Assembly: GCA_965205735.1 (NCBI GenBank)
Contig: OZ242179.1
Span: 1,488,001-1,552,000 of the forward strand
DNA length: 64,000 bases
Origin: VXNE01 sp965205735
GTDB lineage: Bacteria; Pseudomonadota; Gammaproteobacteria; Pseudomonadales; Azotimanducaceae
Reading direction: 5' to 3'
In this document: in pieces, positions 33,332 to 43,452 of the stretch
Layout: every line of letters begins with the position of its first letter
How positions within the stretch are numbered: position 1 is the stretch's first letter
The notes under the pieces: model-generated
Told to the model about the DNA's origin: nothing
Seen by the model: only the letters and a program-made list of their open reading frames with translations
Database searches by the model: none
Translations under genes and position numbers: made by a program

Positions 33332-34366
33332 TCATCGGTAGAAGAGCAGGTCTGAATCCACGCCCCCATCCATGAGTTCGAGGGCCTTGCCTCCACCCCG
33401 CGCGACGCAAGTCAACGGATCCTCCGCGACGACGACAGGCAGCCCGGTCTCTTCGGAAAGCAACGTATCCAGACCCCGCAACAGGGCCCCGCCGCCGGTC
33501 AACACGAATCCCGTTTCGCCGATGTCGGAGGAAAGCTCGGGCGGCGTCTGTTCGAGCGCCGTCTTCACGTGCTGAACGATCATGGAGAGCGGGTCCTGCA
33601 ACGCCTCGAGTATCGCGGTGCTGTCCAACGTGATGCTGCGCGGTACGCCCTCCGCCAGGTTGCGTCCCCGCACGTCGATCTCGAGTTTATCCTCCAGCGG
33701 AAACGCGGCGCCGATCTCTTGCTTTATGCGCTCCGCCGTCGCCTCGCCAATCAAGCAGCCTTTGGTGCGCCGAACATAGTTGGTGATGGCCTCGTCGAAA
33801 CGGTCACCGCCAACGCGAACCGTCTCGCTGTAAACGATGCTGTTCAGCGAAATGATCGCGATCTCGGTGGTGCCGCCGCCGACGTCGACCACCATCGTGC
33901 CCCAGGCCTCATGCACCGGCAGACCGGCGCCCAGGGCGGCGGCCATGGGTTCCTCGATCAGCCGACTCTGCACATCCCGAGCCCCGATCTCGGTTATGGC
34001 CCGCCGCTCCAGCTCAGTGGACTTGCAGGGGACGCACACCAGCACACGCGGACTCGGACGGATAAAGGCGTTTTCGTGGACCTTCTTGATGAAGTACTGA
34101 AGCATCTTCTCGGTGACGACAAAGTCCGCAATGACGCCGTCCCGCAACGGCCGAATCGCCGTAATGCTGCCGGGCGTGCGTCCGAGCATGCGTTTCGCCT
34201 GCGCACCCACCGCCGCAACGCTTCGCTGGTTGTTCCTGTCGCGAATCGCGACCACCGAAGGCTCGTCCAGCACAATGCCCTTGTCGCGCACGAAGATCAG
34301 GGTGTTGGCCGTGCCGAGATCGATGGAAAGATCTTTCGAGAATAACCCGCGAATTGCCTTGAACAT
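33332..34366 (-). CDS. mreB: MreB, actin-like rod-shape protein
   Basis: Bacterial actin that organises the elongasome. 344 residues starting MFKAIRGLFSKDLSIDLGTANTL with the phosphate-1 loop DLGTANTLIF, phosphate-2 VVDVGGGTTEIA, and adenosine motif GFVLTGGGALLRGLD. The amphipathic N-terminus is typical of gammaproteobacterial MreB. It is divergent from gatC; the 190-base gap between them should hold both promoters. Confidence 0.97.
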   Translation of the reverse strand: MFKAIRGLFSKDLSIDLGTANTLIFVRDKGIVLDEPSVVAIRDRNNQRSVAAVGAQAKRMLGRTPGSITAIRPLRDGVIADFVVTEKMLQYFIKKVHENAFIRPSPRVLVCVPCKSTELERRAITEIGARDVQSRLIEEPMAAALGAGLPVHEAWGTMVVDVGGGTTEIAIISLNSIVYSETVRVGGDRFDEAITNYVRRTKGCLIGEATAERIKQEIGAAFPLEDKLEIDVRGRNLAEGVPRSITLDSTAILEALQDPLSMIVQHVKTALEQTPPELSSDIGETGFVLTGGGALLRGLDTLLSEETGLPVVVAEDPLTCVARGGGKALELMDGGVDSDLLFYR

Positions 34367-34556
34367 CTTTAAGAAAAAACTCGCGACGCGACAAGCAGAT
34401 GCACTCTAACAACGGCATCACCGTTCGGCAAGAAAGCTGGAGGGCCGGAGCCCCCCGCGGCTGATCAATCCCCCCGCAGGGGACCCCGCCGGATGAGAAT
34501 GCGCCGCCGGATGTAGTAGAGTTCACGATCTAGCCTAAAAACCCCCGGTACCGCCG

Positions 34557-34838
34557 ATGGACCGCGAAACCCTCGCCAAACTCGCGCGCCTGAGCCGACT
34601 CGAACTGACGCCAGAGGAGGTGGGGCCCGCGCTCGATGACCTCAACAGAATCGTCGCGTTGATCGACGAGATGCGCGCCGTCGATACCCAGGGCGCGGCC
34701 CCGCTGGCACATCCCCTCGATACGGACCAGCCGCTGCGCGACGACATCGTGACAGAATCGGTGAACCGCGAAACCTACCAGGGAATCGCACCGGCAACGC
34801 GGGACGGTCTCTACCTGGTGCCCAGGGTCATGGAGTGA
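34557..34838 (+). CDS. gatC: GatC, subunit C of aspartyl/glutamyl-tRNA amidotransferase
   Basis: 93-residue small subunit that stabilises GatA in the GatCAB complex. MDRETLAKLARLSRLELTPEEV and the C-terminal NRETYQGIAPATRDGLYLVPRVME are the family signature. First gene of gatCAB. A TAGAGT hexamer at about 34519 is a weak -10 candidate. Confidence 0.94.
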   Translation: MDRETLAKLARLSRLELTPEEVGPALDDLNRIVALIDEMRAVDTQGAAPLAHPLDTDQPLRDDIVTESVNRETYQGIAPATRDGLYLVPRVME

Positions 34839-34847
34839 CCCATCGCG

Positions 34848-36348
34848 GTGAACGCGCATGAATCCATCGCCGAACTGCGGCGCGGCCTGCTGGACAAGCG
34901 CTATAGTGCCGTCGAACTGACCGAGCACTTCCTCTCGCGCATCGCCGCCACGAACGAACGACTCAACTGTTTCATCACGATCGCACGCGAGGACGCGCTG
35001 GCCGCAGCGAAGGCCGCGGATGAACGTATCGCGCGGGGCGAAGCCGGACCATTGACGGGTATTCCCCTGGCGCACAAGGATGTCTTCTGTACCAAGGGTA
35101 TGCGCACGACGTGCGCATCCCGAATGCTTCGGAATTTCATCGCGCCGTACGATGCGACGGTCGTCAGCAAGTTGGCCGCCGCCGGCGCCGTATGTCTCGG
35201 CAAGACCAACATGGATGAATTCGCGATGGGATCGTCCAACGAGACCAGTTGGTTTGGCCCCGCGCGCAACCCCTGGGATCCGAGCCGGGCGCCCGGCGGG
35301 TCATCCGGGGGGTCGGCGGCCGCCGTCAGCGCGGAGCTCGTACCCTGCGCCACCGGCACCGATACCGGAGGATCGATTCGCCAGCCCGCCGCGTTCTGCG
35401 GCGTGACGGGGCTCAAGCCCACGTATGGCCGCGTCTCGCGGTATGGCATGGTGGCATTCGCCTCGAGTCTCGATCAGGGCGGGGCGTTCGCCCGCGATGC
35501 CGACGGCGTGGCGACGCTGCTCCGAATCATGGAGGGACACGACCCGCGCGATTCCACCAGTACCGACGCGGGACCCACCGCATTCGACGGCCCCGAGCCG
35601 ATGACCATCGGCCTGCCCACCGAATACTGGGACAACCTGGATGCGGGCATGGGCGCGCGCCTGGAAGCCGCAGCGCGAGAAATCGAAGCCGCCGGCCATT
35701 CTCTGACGACCCTGTCCCTGCCGCACACCCACGCCGCCGTATCGACCTACTATGTCATCGCGAGCGCGGAAGCGTCGGCCAATCTGTCGCGTTACGACGG
35801 CGTACGGTTCGGGCACCGCGCCGAATCCACGGAAGACATCGACGACCTCTACCGCCGGTCTCGCGCCGAGGGTTTCGGCGCGGAGGTCAAGCGACGCATT
35901 CTGACCGGGACATACGCGCTCTCGATCGGCTACTACGACGCCTACTACCTGCAAGCGCAACGGGTCCGCCGTCTGATTCGCCAGGACTTCCTGGACGCGT
36001 TCGCCGAGGTCGACGTGATCGCCGCGCCCGCGACGCCGGGTGTCGCCTTCATGCTCGGTGCCGTTACCGACCCCGTGGCCATGTACCGCCAGGACGTGTT
36101 TACGATTCCCGCGAGTCTCGCGGGGCTGCCGGCGATGTCCCTACCGTGCGGCATGCTCGACCGATTGCCGGTGGGGCTGCAGCTCATCGCGCCGCATTTC
36201 GCGGAGGGCAGGATCCTCAAACTCGCCGCGCAATACCAGCGCCGCACAGACTGGCACCGCCAGCATCCCAAAATCCAGGACAGCCCCGCGCGCGGAACTG
36301 GGACATCCGCAAAGCTGGCAGACGATTCTTCCGGCAGGAACTGCGCCG

Positions 36349-36359
<11 letters not shown>
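34848..36359 (+). CDS. gatA: GatA, glutaminase subunit of tRNA amidotransferase
   Basis: Amidase-signature enzyme that releases ammonia from glutamine for GatB. 503 residues from a GTG start. The Ser-cisSer-Lys triad is visible: lysine in GIPLAHKDVFCTKG, serines in APGGSSGGSAAAVSAELVP and GTDTGGSIRQPAAFCG. The last ~30 residues (PARGTGTSAKLADDSSGRN) extend past the usual end and overlap gatB by 11 bases. Confidence 0.96.
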
Positions 36360-37791
<1,432 letters not shown>

Positions 37792-37794
37792 GCC

Positions 37795-37960
37795 CTCACC
37801 ATGCGCGTACCCGTGACGCTCGGCACATCTCCCGCCTCCATCAGTGCTGTGAACTCGCCCAACGTCGCCTGGATATCCTCCGCATCGTTCGAGAGATCGC
37901 GGTCAGCCCCCTCCCCGCGCCCGCGCTGTGGCTCGAAGTCGCGTTGTTTCGGCCTCGGAG
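37795..37960 (-). pseudogene. Possible remnant of an SRPBCC/cyclase-type gene
   Basis: Between gatB and the C13 peptidase the minus strand reads DLSNDAEDIQATLGEFTALMEAGDVPSVTGTR, which resembles the C-terminal helix and tail of SRPBCC (cyclase/dehydrase) proteins. No matching N-terminal part, start or clean stop is present. Low confidence; the resemblance is from memory of the family pattern. Confidence 0.25.
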
Positions 37961-38041
37961 CACAAGCCAGCCACCTGCGACCCTGTCCCGCCGAGCCGTA
38001 GGACGACGATTGCGCGTGTCCGAGACCGCTGTCGAGACCGC

Positions 38042-38938
38042 TCAAGGAACCGTAAGGGTACCGGCCTTCCCTCCTGTCGCACTCAGGCCGGACCGGTTCC
38101 ACGTGTGCGGCAGCCTGGCGGCGATCTCCTTGCCGATCCAGATCCGCGGCCTCGAATGCTTGAAGTCCTGCTCCTTCTCGCGCGCACGCACCAGCGGCAC
38201 GGCCCGGTCGAAGGCGGCGCGGAAGTTCGCGTCGATCAGGCTATCGCGATAGAAAGCCGCCCCGAAATAGGTGTACTCGCGCCCATTCTTGCAACCGAAC
38301 GACGTGCGTTTCGCGCTGGCGGCGGTGATGACCATGGCACGCGGCGACTTCAAGGCCTTGATAAAACCGCCGGAGAAGCACGCCGAGACCACGACGACGC
38401 GCCACGGCAGTCCCGCACTATCGATGATATCGCCGACCTCCTCGGCCGAAAGATCGTTCAGTCCCAGGTTCTCGAACGACACCGACAGCCGGTGCTTTCT
38501 TGAACCGTGGGTAGTGATATGCAGGAACAGCAGGTCCTCCGGTCCCATCCGTGCGGCCATCCCCTCAAGTACGGCGGCGAGGTTCGGACCGTTGGCCAGG
38601 GGCAGTTCGTCGACGGTGTTGCGGCTGTTGATGAGCAACACGGTGCGACCCTCCCCGCCGAGCCTTTCCCGGAACAGCGCCTCGACGTGCTTGACCTCGC
38701 TTTCGAACACATCCTCCGCCGCGTCCGGCGCAAAACCCACGAAGTAGATCTCGGCGAGGTCGTCCGAGGAGAACCGCACGCGGTCGAGGGCGGCGTGCAA
38801 GAGTCCGTGTTGGGCGTAGTAGACGCTCTCGATGTCGAGAGGCTTCTTCTTCGGGACTGCCTGGTCCGGTTCCGCACCCGTGGCGAACCCCGTCACGACG
38901 ATCGCGATGTACGACACGCAGCGACCCGCGAAGGCCAT
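38042..38938 (-). CDS. C13 (legumain/caspase-like) family peptidase, exported
   Basis: 298 residues from ATG 38938, with a signal peptide (MAFAGRCVSYIAIVVTGFATG). The catalytic dyad of clan CD peptidases is visible: histidine in LFLHITTHGSRKHRLS and cysteine in VVVVSACFSGGFIKAL, each after a hydrophobic strand. The N-terminal DVFESEVKHVEALFRERLG and LLINSRNT match bacterial C13 proteins. Substrate unknown. It is convergent with gatB and starts a stretch of accessory genes. Confidence 0.85.
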   Translation of the reverse strand: MAFAGRCVSYIAIVVTGFATGAEPDQAVPKKKPLDIESVYYAQHGLLHAALDRVRFSSDDLAEIYFVGFAPDAAEDVFESEVKHVEALFRERLGGEGRTVLLINSRNTVDELPLANGPNLAAVLEGMAARMGPEDLLFLHITTHGSRKHRLSVSFENLGLNDLSAEEVGDIIDSAGLPWRVVVVSACFSGGFIKALKSPRAMVITAASAKRTSFGCKNGREYTYFGAAFYRDSLIDANFRAAFDRAVPLVRAREKEQDFKHSRPRIWIGKEIAARLPHTWNRSGLSATGGKAGTLTVP

Positions 38939-39128
38939 CCGCAGCTCCCGTCGGGTCCGGAACCGCAAACACGCGCGTGCGCGTGCGCGAGCGGTGCCGG
39001 AAAGTTGAACGCGTGGCGGAGCATAGCAGCCCATTCGGACTTCGACGCTTGCGCGCGAGGTCAAACGCCCCAGGATTCGGACACAACGGCGTACAACGGA
39101 GTGCCGACTTCCTCGAGTGCGCGGTAAT

Positions 39129-39815
39129 ATGAAGATCACCAATCCAGGGGTAAATGACGTGAGTCAGGAACTATCAGTCGCCGTTCTTACAGGAAGCCAC
39201 CCTTTTCATGTCCGGCCTTTCCACGACTTCATCTATGGTCTCGATGGAATCAAACCGTATATGCAGAGTTTTGACGATTGGGTTACCTCCGCCGGCTTCG
39301 AAGACAACGACGAGGAGGTTCGCGACAGCTACGACGTGACGCTGTTCTATACGATGCTGCGGGGATTGCCGGAGGGGAAACCCCAAGCATGCATCGAGCA
39401 TATGCTCGATCGCGGTCAGCCGGTTTTCGTGTTGCATCATGCGTTGCTGAATTACAGGGAGGACGAATGGTGGGGAGAGATTATCGGGCTCCCAGATCGA
39501 CGCTTTACGTCGGATATCTGGCTGGGTTCCTATCACATAGATGTGAACGAAGACCACCCCGCCTCGGTCGGTCTCAATAGCTTCGAGATATACGACGAGA
39601 CCTTCGCCATGGGTGACTGCAGCGATGACTGCGACGTCCTGCTGACGACATCGAAAGAACATTCCATGCACACCCTGGCGTGGAGCCGGATCCACAGGAA
39701 CTCGAGGGTTTTCTGCCTGCAACTCGGTCACGACCCCAAGAGCTGGCAGAACCCGACGTTTCGGACAGTCGTGCGAAACGGAATTCGATGGTGCGCCGGT
39801 GATCTGGGCACCTGA
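39129..39815 (+). CDS. ThuA-like (trehalose utilisation) domain protein
   Basis: 228 residues, cytoplasmic. The class I glutamine-amidotransferase-like ThuA fold is indicated by SYDVTLFYTMLRGLP, PVFVLHHALLNYREDEWWGEIIG, EIYDETFAMGDC and the C-terminal GHDPKSWQNPTFRTVVRNGIRWCAGD. ThuA proteins occur with sugar dehydrogenases but their reaction is uncertain. The last ~40 bases are duplicated 820 bases downstream, beyond a toxin-antitoxin module. Confidence 0.82.
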   Translation: MKITNPGVNDVSQELSVAVLTGSHPFHVRPFHDFIYGLDGIKPYMQSFDDWVTSAGFEDNDEEVRDSYDVTLFYTMLRGLPEGKPQACIEHMLDRGQPVFVLHHALLNYREDEWWGEIIGLPDRRFTSDIWLGSYHIDVNEDHPASVGLNSFEIYDETFAMGDCSDDCDVLLTTSKEHSMHTLAWSRIHRNSRVFCLQLGHDPKSWQNPTFRTVVRNGIRWCAGDLGT

Positions 39816-39818
39816 GCC
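39777..39818 (+). repeat. Direct repeat, left copy (3' end of the ThuA-like gene)
   Basis: AACGGAATTCGATGGTGC followed by CCGGTGATCTGGG and on to GAGCC. About 36 of 42 bases match the copy at 40597. The two copies bracket the toxin-antitoxin pair. Confidence 0.75.
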
Positions 39819-39879
39819 TCAGATCGGCGCGAGCGACGGTCAAGGAAGGGGTGTCATCTGCGTTGCCTCGGATGACCAT

Positions 39880-39908
39880 TAGAAAGGTCTTGTAACAGGG
39901 GCTATTAT
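39880..39908 (+). promoter_or_regulatory. Putative promoter of the Phd/ParE-type module
   Basis: TAGAAA (39880-39885), 17-base spacer, TATTAT (39903-39908). A GGAG at 39931 lies seven bases before the GTG start. Confidence 0.4.
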
Positions 39909-39941
39909 TAGTGCTTCTGACTGGTTTTTTGGAGCCGTAGG

Positions 39942-40211
39942 GTGACAATCAAGTTCTCCGAGGATCTCGTTCCCTTATCGGACCTGAAGGTGAATCCGGG
40001 GCGCGTGGTGAAACATACGACCGACGTACACCGGCCCGTGCTGGTCACGAACCGCGGCCGGGGCGTTGCCGTCGTCCAGTCCGTCGGCGACTATGAGCGA
40101 GCCCAGGAGGAACGCGACTTCATGCGCGCGGTGGTTGCCGGGCTTGCGGATCTGGACGCGGGACGGGAAGTCGATTTCGACGAGGCCAGGGAGCGGCTCG
40201 GTCTGAAATAG
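39942..40211 (+). CDS. Phd/YefM-family antitoxin
   Basis: 89 residues from GTG 39942, preceded by GGAG. MTIKFSEDLVPLSDLKVNPGRVV and HRPVLVTNRGRGVAVVQSVGDYERAQEE are the Phd/YefM DNA-binding fold; the C-terminal DLDAGREVDFDEARERLG would neutralise the toxin. Five bases separate it from the toxin gene. Antitoxins of this type repress their own operon together with the toxin. Confidence 0.9.
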   Translation: MTIKFSEDLVPLSDLKVNPGRVVKHTTDVHRPVLVTNRGRGVAVVQSVGDYERAQEERDFMRAVVAGLADLDAGREVDFDEARERLGLK

Positions 40212-40215
40212 CTTT

Positions 40216-40524
40216 ATGTCCCGCATCACCATCAGCTTTGCCGAATCGGCACTTGCTGACCTTGAGGAAGTACGCGCTTGGTATGCGGAGCAAGGCGTGC
40301 CGGAGGCCGGAGAGAGGCTGATTGCAGAGGTTTTGCAACGTGTGCAGGCCCTGGCCGACCATCCAGACATGGGTCGCGTGGTGCCTGAATTCGATCAGCC
40401 GCTCCTTCGCGAACTCATTCACCGACCGTTCCGGATCGTTTACCGTCGCGATACCCGCAGGGTGAGAATCGTTCGTGTCTGGCGCGGCGAGCGCCTATTG
40501 CGTCTACCCGAGGGTCACGAGTGA
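40216..40524 (+). CDS. ParE/RelE-superfamily toxin
   Basis: 102 residues: MSRITISFAESALADLEEVRAWYAEQGVPEAGERLI, HPDMGRVVPEF, and RPFRIVYRRDTRRVRIVRVWRGERLL, the usual ParE/RelE fold. Whether it targets gyrase (ParE) or mRNA (RelE) cannot be told from sequence alone. Paired with the antitoxin just upstream. Confidence 0.9.
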   Translation: MSRITISFAESALADLEEVRAWYAEQGVPEAGERLIAEVLQRVQALADHPDMGRVVPEFDQPLLRELIHRPFRIVYRRDTRRVRIVRVWRGERLLRLPEGHE

Positions 40525-40538
40525 CAGCCCGGCGTGGA

Positions 40539-40572
40539 TACTCGTCGACGCCACTCTCCTTTTCCCTGGCTG
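40539..40572 (+). pseudogene. Fragment of a PIN-domain (VapC) toxin gene
   Basis: GGATACTCGTCGACGCCACT and the following CTCCTTTTCCC read W-ILVDATLLF, close to MILVDANLLLYAY at the start of the intact PIN toxin at 43009. Only about 11 residues survive before the sequence turns into the duplicated thuA 3' end. Confidence 0.5.
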
Positions 40573-40596
40573 GCTCAGGGCCGCCGGCTTCAGCAG

Positions 40597-40638
40597 AACG
40601 GAATTCGATGGTGCACCGATGATCTGGGAGCCTGCGCC
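40597..40638 (+). repeat. Direct repeat, right copy (duplicate of the thuA 3' end)
   Basis: AACGGAATTCGATGGTGC followed by CCGATGATCTGGG. It is the partner of 39777-39818, about 820 bases away. Confidence 0.75.
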
Positions 40639-41227
40639 GCACAGTCGCCTGCAACCGCCTAAAGACGCCGGCCGTCCGCAGAGGAGTGGGCGCGGGCACC
40701 TAACCCGCAGCACCGCGCGGGGAGGCAAAACTCTGCGGATGGCCACGCGCGTTCATCGTCTCCGTCCGCCGACGAGCTTCCATCTTCACAGCCACGAGGC
40801 TCTTCGTGGGGCGCTGCGCCACCTCGATGACAGTACCTCCAGCGTCATCTTCGTGACCTCGACGCCCCAAGACCTTACAGGAAACGCAAGGAACCGTGAT
40901 GATGTCGGAAGGACTACACGATCTAGGCAGCCGTATTTTGCCCCCGCCGTCGCGGCCAGAACATTCTTATCATGATCAGTCCGACTATACAGTGGTAGTA
41001 AAACCCGTCCGAGCTGGCCACCAGCCTACCTTGAGTGCCATGCCACCACATCTGACATAGCCAACGAAAATGCAGATGCGGGCGACGGTTACCCATCTTC
41101 GATCCGCCAACAGAATCCGCTTCAACAGGTCGATCACAGATTGATGTCCATCGTAGCAGCGCACCCGATCGCCGTAATCGATACGATGACCCATGTTGCC
41201 GTGTCCATAGTTTGTTTTCTAATTTTC
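40639..41227. other. Non-coding or decayed stretch
   Basis: No gene I can support. At 40926-40945 a GCCGTATTTTGCCCCCGCC string resembles the left end of the family D repeat (GCCGTGTTTTGCCCCCGCC). A 69-codon minus-strand frame at 40985-41194 (MGHRIDYGDRVRCYDGHQ) and a short hydrophobic plus-strand frame at 41143-41271 match nothing I know. From about 41200 the base composition is less GC-rich. Confidence 0.5.
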
Positions 41228-41651
41228 GGAAACGGCTGGATGGTTTCGGGAACCGCTCGAGTCGATCGATGACCTTTCGGGATTGAAGATTCGGTTTGCC
41301 GGTCTCGGCGGCAAGGCCATGCGGCGAGTCGGCGCTTCGGTCACCATGCTGCCGCCAGGCGAAATCTTCCAGGCCCTGGAAACCGGGGTCATAGACGCCA
41401 CCGAATACGCCCAGCCGGTCGTGGACCAGGCTCTCGGTTTCGCACGCATAGCCAAATACAACTATTTCCCGGGCTGGCACCAGCCGTTCAGCGCGACGCA
41501 CCTCGTGGTGAACCTCGCGGTGTGGGATGCTCTGCCTGCGTCGGATCGTACGCTGCTGGACGGGCTGTGTACCGGCGCGGTCGCCTTCAGCCTGGGGCTG
41601 TCGGAAACCCTGCAGGGCTGGTCAAGGCGATTGTCCCGGCGGCGTTGCTGA
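41228..41651 (+). pseudogene. TRAP transporter solute-binding protein (DctP type), internal fragment
   Basis: The frame reads WFREPLESIDDLSGLKIRFAGLGGKAMRRVGASV, then LPPGEIFQALETGVIDATEY and YFPGWHQPFSATHLVVNL, which is the central/C-terminal part of DctP-family periplasmic proteins. There is no signal peptide or N-terminal half, and the end is replaced by an out-of-frame join to dctM at about 41615. Confidence 0.85.
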
Positions 41652-42274
41652 TACTCGCGGTGCTCGGCAGCATATTTTTCGGACTTGCCACGCCCACCGA
41701 AGCGGCGGGCGTGGGCGCCGCGGGGGCGCTGTTGCTGGCCCTCGCGAAAGGCGCTATCAGCCTGCCGGTGATGCGCGAGGTGATCGACGAGACCTCGCGC
41801 ACCTCGGCATTCATTTTCGGCGGGATTCTGGGCGCCGTGTGCTTCAACCTGGTCCTGCGCGGTCTCGGCGGCGATGAAATGATCGAACGGGCGCTGCTCG
41901 GGCTGCCGTTCGGTCCCGACGGCATCGTCATCTGCATACTCATCGCGACCGTCCTTCTGGGTTTCTTTCTCGACTGGCTGGAGTTGACCCTCATCCTTCT
42001 GCCCCTGGTCGCGCCGATCGTGGCCGGCCTCGCCTTCGACCCGGTGTGGTTTACCGTGCTGTTCGCGGATTGCCTGCAGACCAGCTTTCTGACGCCGCCG
42101 ATCGGCGCCGCGCTGTTCTATCTGCGCCGCATTGCGCCTCCGGGCATCGACCTGCGTATCATCTACCGTGGGGTGGTGCCGTTCATCGTCATTCAGCTCA
42201 TCGGCCTGGTGATCATCTACCGGTGGGAGGCGCTGGTCACTTGGCTGCCTGTGCACGCGTACGGTATCCGGTAG
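41616..42274 (+). pseudogene. TRAP transporter large permease (DctM type), C-terminal fragment
   Basis: Starts inside the gene as AGLVKAIVPAALLILAVLGSIFFGLATPTEAAGVGA and runs with several membrane segments to TPPIGAALFYLRRIAPP and the stop. About 215 of the usual 430 residues remain. The DctQ small permease and the N-terminal half of DctM are missing, so one deletion of over 1 kb joined dctP to dctM in a different frame. Confidence 0.85.
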
Positions 42275-42340
42275 CAGTGCCCCGCAGCCGGCGCCTGCGG
42301 CATCGCCTGTGGCCCGGCCGAGCTCTCCGTCCATGGAGGG
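42274..42340 (+). repeat. Family B repeat, first hairpin plus a shortened end
   Basis: CAGTGCCCCGCAGCCGGCGC, CTGCGGCATCGCCTGTGG, then CCCGGCCGAGCTCTCCGTCCATGGAGG. It directly follows the dctM stop codon. Confidence 0.7.
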
Positions 42341-42391
42341 AAATGCTCGGGTTGTTCTTGCAAAATAGAAATGTATTTCTTAAATGCATGA

Positions 42392-42499
42392 ATGCTCAAG
42401 CGGTCGATCTCTCCCCTGATCGCTCAACGCCTCCGCGCCTACCCCGCCGTCGCTCTCGTTGGACAATCCGGCAAGACGAAGTTCGCGCTCCCCGGCTGA
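42392..42499 (+). pseudogene. N-terminal fragment of a DUF4143-type AAA ATPase cut by family A repeats
   Basis: ATG 42392 reads MLKRSISPLIAQRLRAYPAV then ALVGQSGKTKF and then FALPG-stop. The beginning, including the Walker A, is that of the ATPases with a C-terminal DUF4143 domain (usually ...VGPRQSGKTTL). The last four residues and stop come from the repeat array, so only 35 codons are left of a gene of about 400. Confidence 0.65.
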
Positions 42500-42672
42500 A
42501 GGCTCCCTCTTGCGACTGACTCTTGCGAGGGGCGCGCGCTCAGGCTCCCTCTTTCGCGCTCCCCGGCTGAAGGCTCCCTCTTGCGAGGCTGCGAGGGGCG
42601 CCCCCTCGCGCTCCCCGGCTGAAGGCTCCTTCTTGCGAGGGGCGCCCCCTCGCGCTCCCCGGCTGAAGGCTC
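42484..42672 (+). repeat. Family A array (about four units, two damaged)
   Basis: Two intact units (GCGAGGGG-CGC/CCCCTCGC plus GCTCCCCGGCTGAAGGCTC) are at the right; the left units are broken (GCGACTGACTCTTGCGAGG, GCGAGGCTGCGAGGGG). The array is followed by CCGGCCCAGCCCGGTTCGAC, reminiscent of the middle of family B, as at 18450. Confidence 0.88.
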
Positions 42673-42712
42673 CGGCCCAGCCCGGTTCGACGGTCCACTA
42701 TCTGTTTCCAGC

Positions 42713-42758
42713 ATTATGATGAAGATTAATTGACATCATGATGCTCCATTCCTATCAT
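42713..42758 (+). promoter_or_regulatory. vapBC promoter with an inverted-repeat operator
   Basis: TTGACA (42730-42735), 17-base spacer, TATCAT (42753-42758). An inverted repeat ATTATGATG (42713-42721) / CATCATGAT (42734-42742) overlaps the -35, where a VapB dimer or VapBC complex could bind. Transcription would start about 42765, one or two bases before the vapB ATG, so the message is probably leaderless. Confidence 0.6.
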
Positions 42759-42766
42759 CTCGTCGC

Positions 42767-43012
42767 ATGAGAACAACCTTGACGCTTGACCGAGACGTCG
42801 CGGCCAAGCTGCGCGATGAGATGACGCGGACCGGCACAAGCATGAAAGATGTCGTGAACGCCTTCCTTCGCCGCGGGCTCGAGTCACCCAGGGAAGAGGA
42901 TCTTGCAGCACCGTTTGCCGTGAAGGCACGTCCAATGGGCATCAGGGAAGGATTTGACATTGACGACATCGGCGGCCTGCTAGACCTGCTCGACGGCGCC
43001 GCTCGGCGGTGA
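42767..43012 (+). CDS. vapB: VapB-type antitoxin
   Basis: 81 residues, ribbon-helix-helix N-terminus (MRTTLTLDRDVAAKLRDEM, then GTSMKDVVNAFLRRGL) and a C-terminal toxin-binding segment. It overlaps the PIN toxin by four bases. No ribosome binding site precedes the ATG, consistent with a leaderless transcript. Confidence 0.88.
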   Translation: MRTTLTLDRDVAAKLRDEMTRTGTSMKDVVNAFLRRGLESPREEDLAAPFAVKARPMGIREGFDIDDIGGLLDLLDGAARR

Positions 43013-43452
43013 TACTCGTCGACGCCAATCTCCTCCTCTATGCCTACGACTCCGAGAGTCCACATCACGAGGCCTCCCGGCAGTGGCTCGAGACCGAGTT
43101 CTCCTCCGGCCGCCCCGTCGGCTTCGGCTTGGTCACGTTGCTGGCGTTTGTCCGTATCGCGTCGGACCGCCGCATCTACACGCGTCCCCTGACGCCGGCA
43201 GCCGCCTGCTTGCTGGTCAACGAGTGGCTTTCGCAACCCAACGTGCGGTTGCTTCAACCGGGGCCGCGAAGCTGGACGCTCCTGAGCGAACTCTGCGAGG
43301 AGGGCCAGGCAAAGGGCGCCATGGTGATGGATGCGCACCTCGCCGCCCTGGCGCTGGAACACGGCGCGTCAATCGCGACGACCGACCGTGACTTCATGCG
43401 GTTCCCGAAGGTCGAGATCGTGAACCCGGTCAAGAACGCCTCGCCGACATAG
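43009..43452 (+). CDS. vapC: VapC-type PIN-domain ribonuclease toxin
   Basis: 147 residues from GTG 43009, coupled to vapB. The PIN acidic residues are visible: D5 in MILVDANLL, an acidic ExxS region near 45-50, D in MVMDAHLAALALEHGA, and D in ATTDRDFMRFP. VapC toxins cleave tRNA or rRNA. A small piece of a related gene lies at 40539. Confidence 0.92.
   Translation: MILVDANLLLYAYDSESPHHEASRQWLETEFSSGRPVGFGLVTLLAFVRIASDRRIYTRPLTPAAACLLVNEWLSQPNVRLLQPGPRSWTLLSELCEEGQAKGAMVMDAHLAALALEHGASIATTDRDFMRFPKVEIVNPVKNASPT

Noticed and set aside
37801..38001. 66-codon plus-strand frame between gatB and the C13 peptidase
   Set aside because: No start signal or recognisable domain; the opposite strand has the more protein-like pattern, itself only a possible remnant.
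42484..42672. Tandem palindromic units that might be a CRISPR array
   Set aside because: Units follow each other directly with no unique spacers, period is 43-45 bp, copies occur singly and inside genes, and there are no cas genes.
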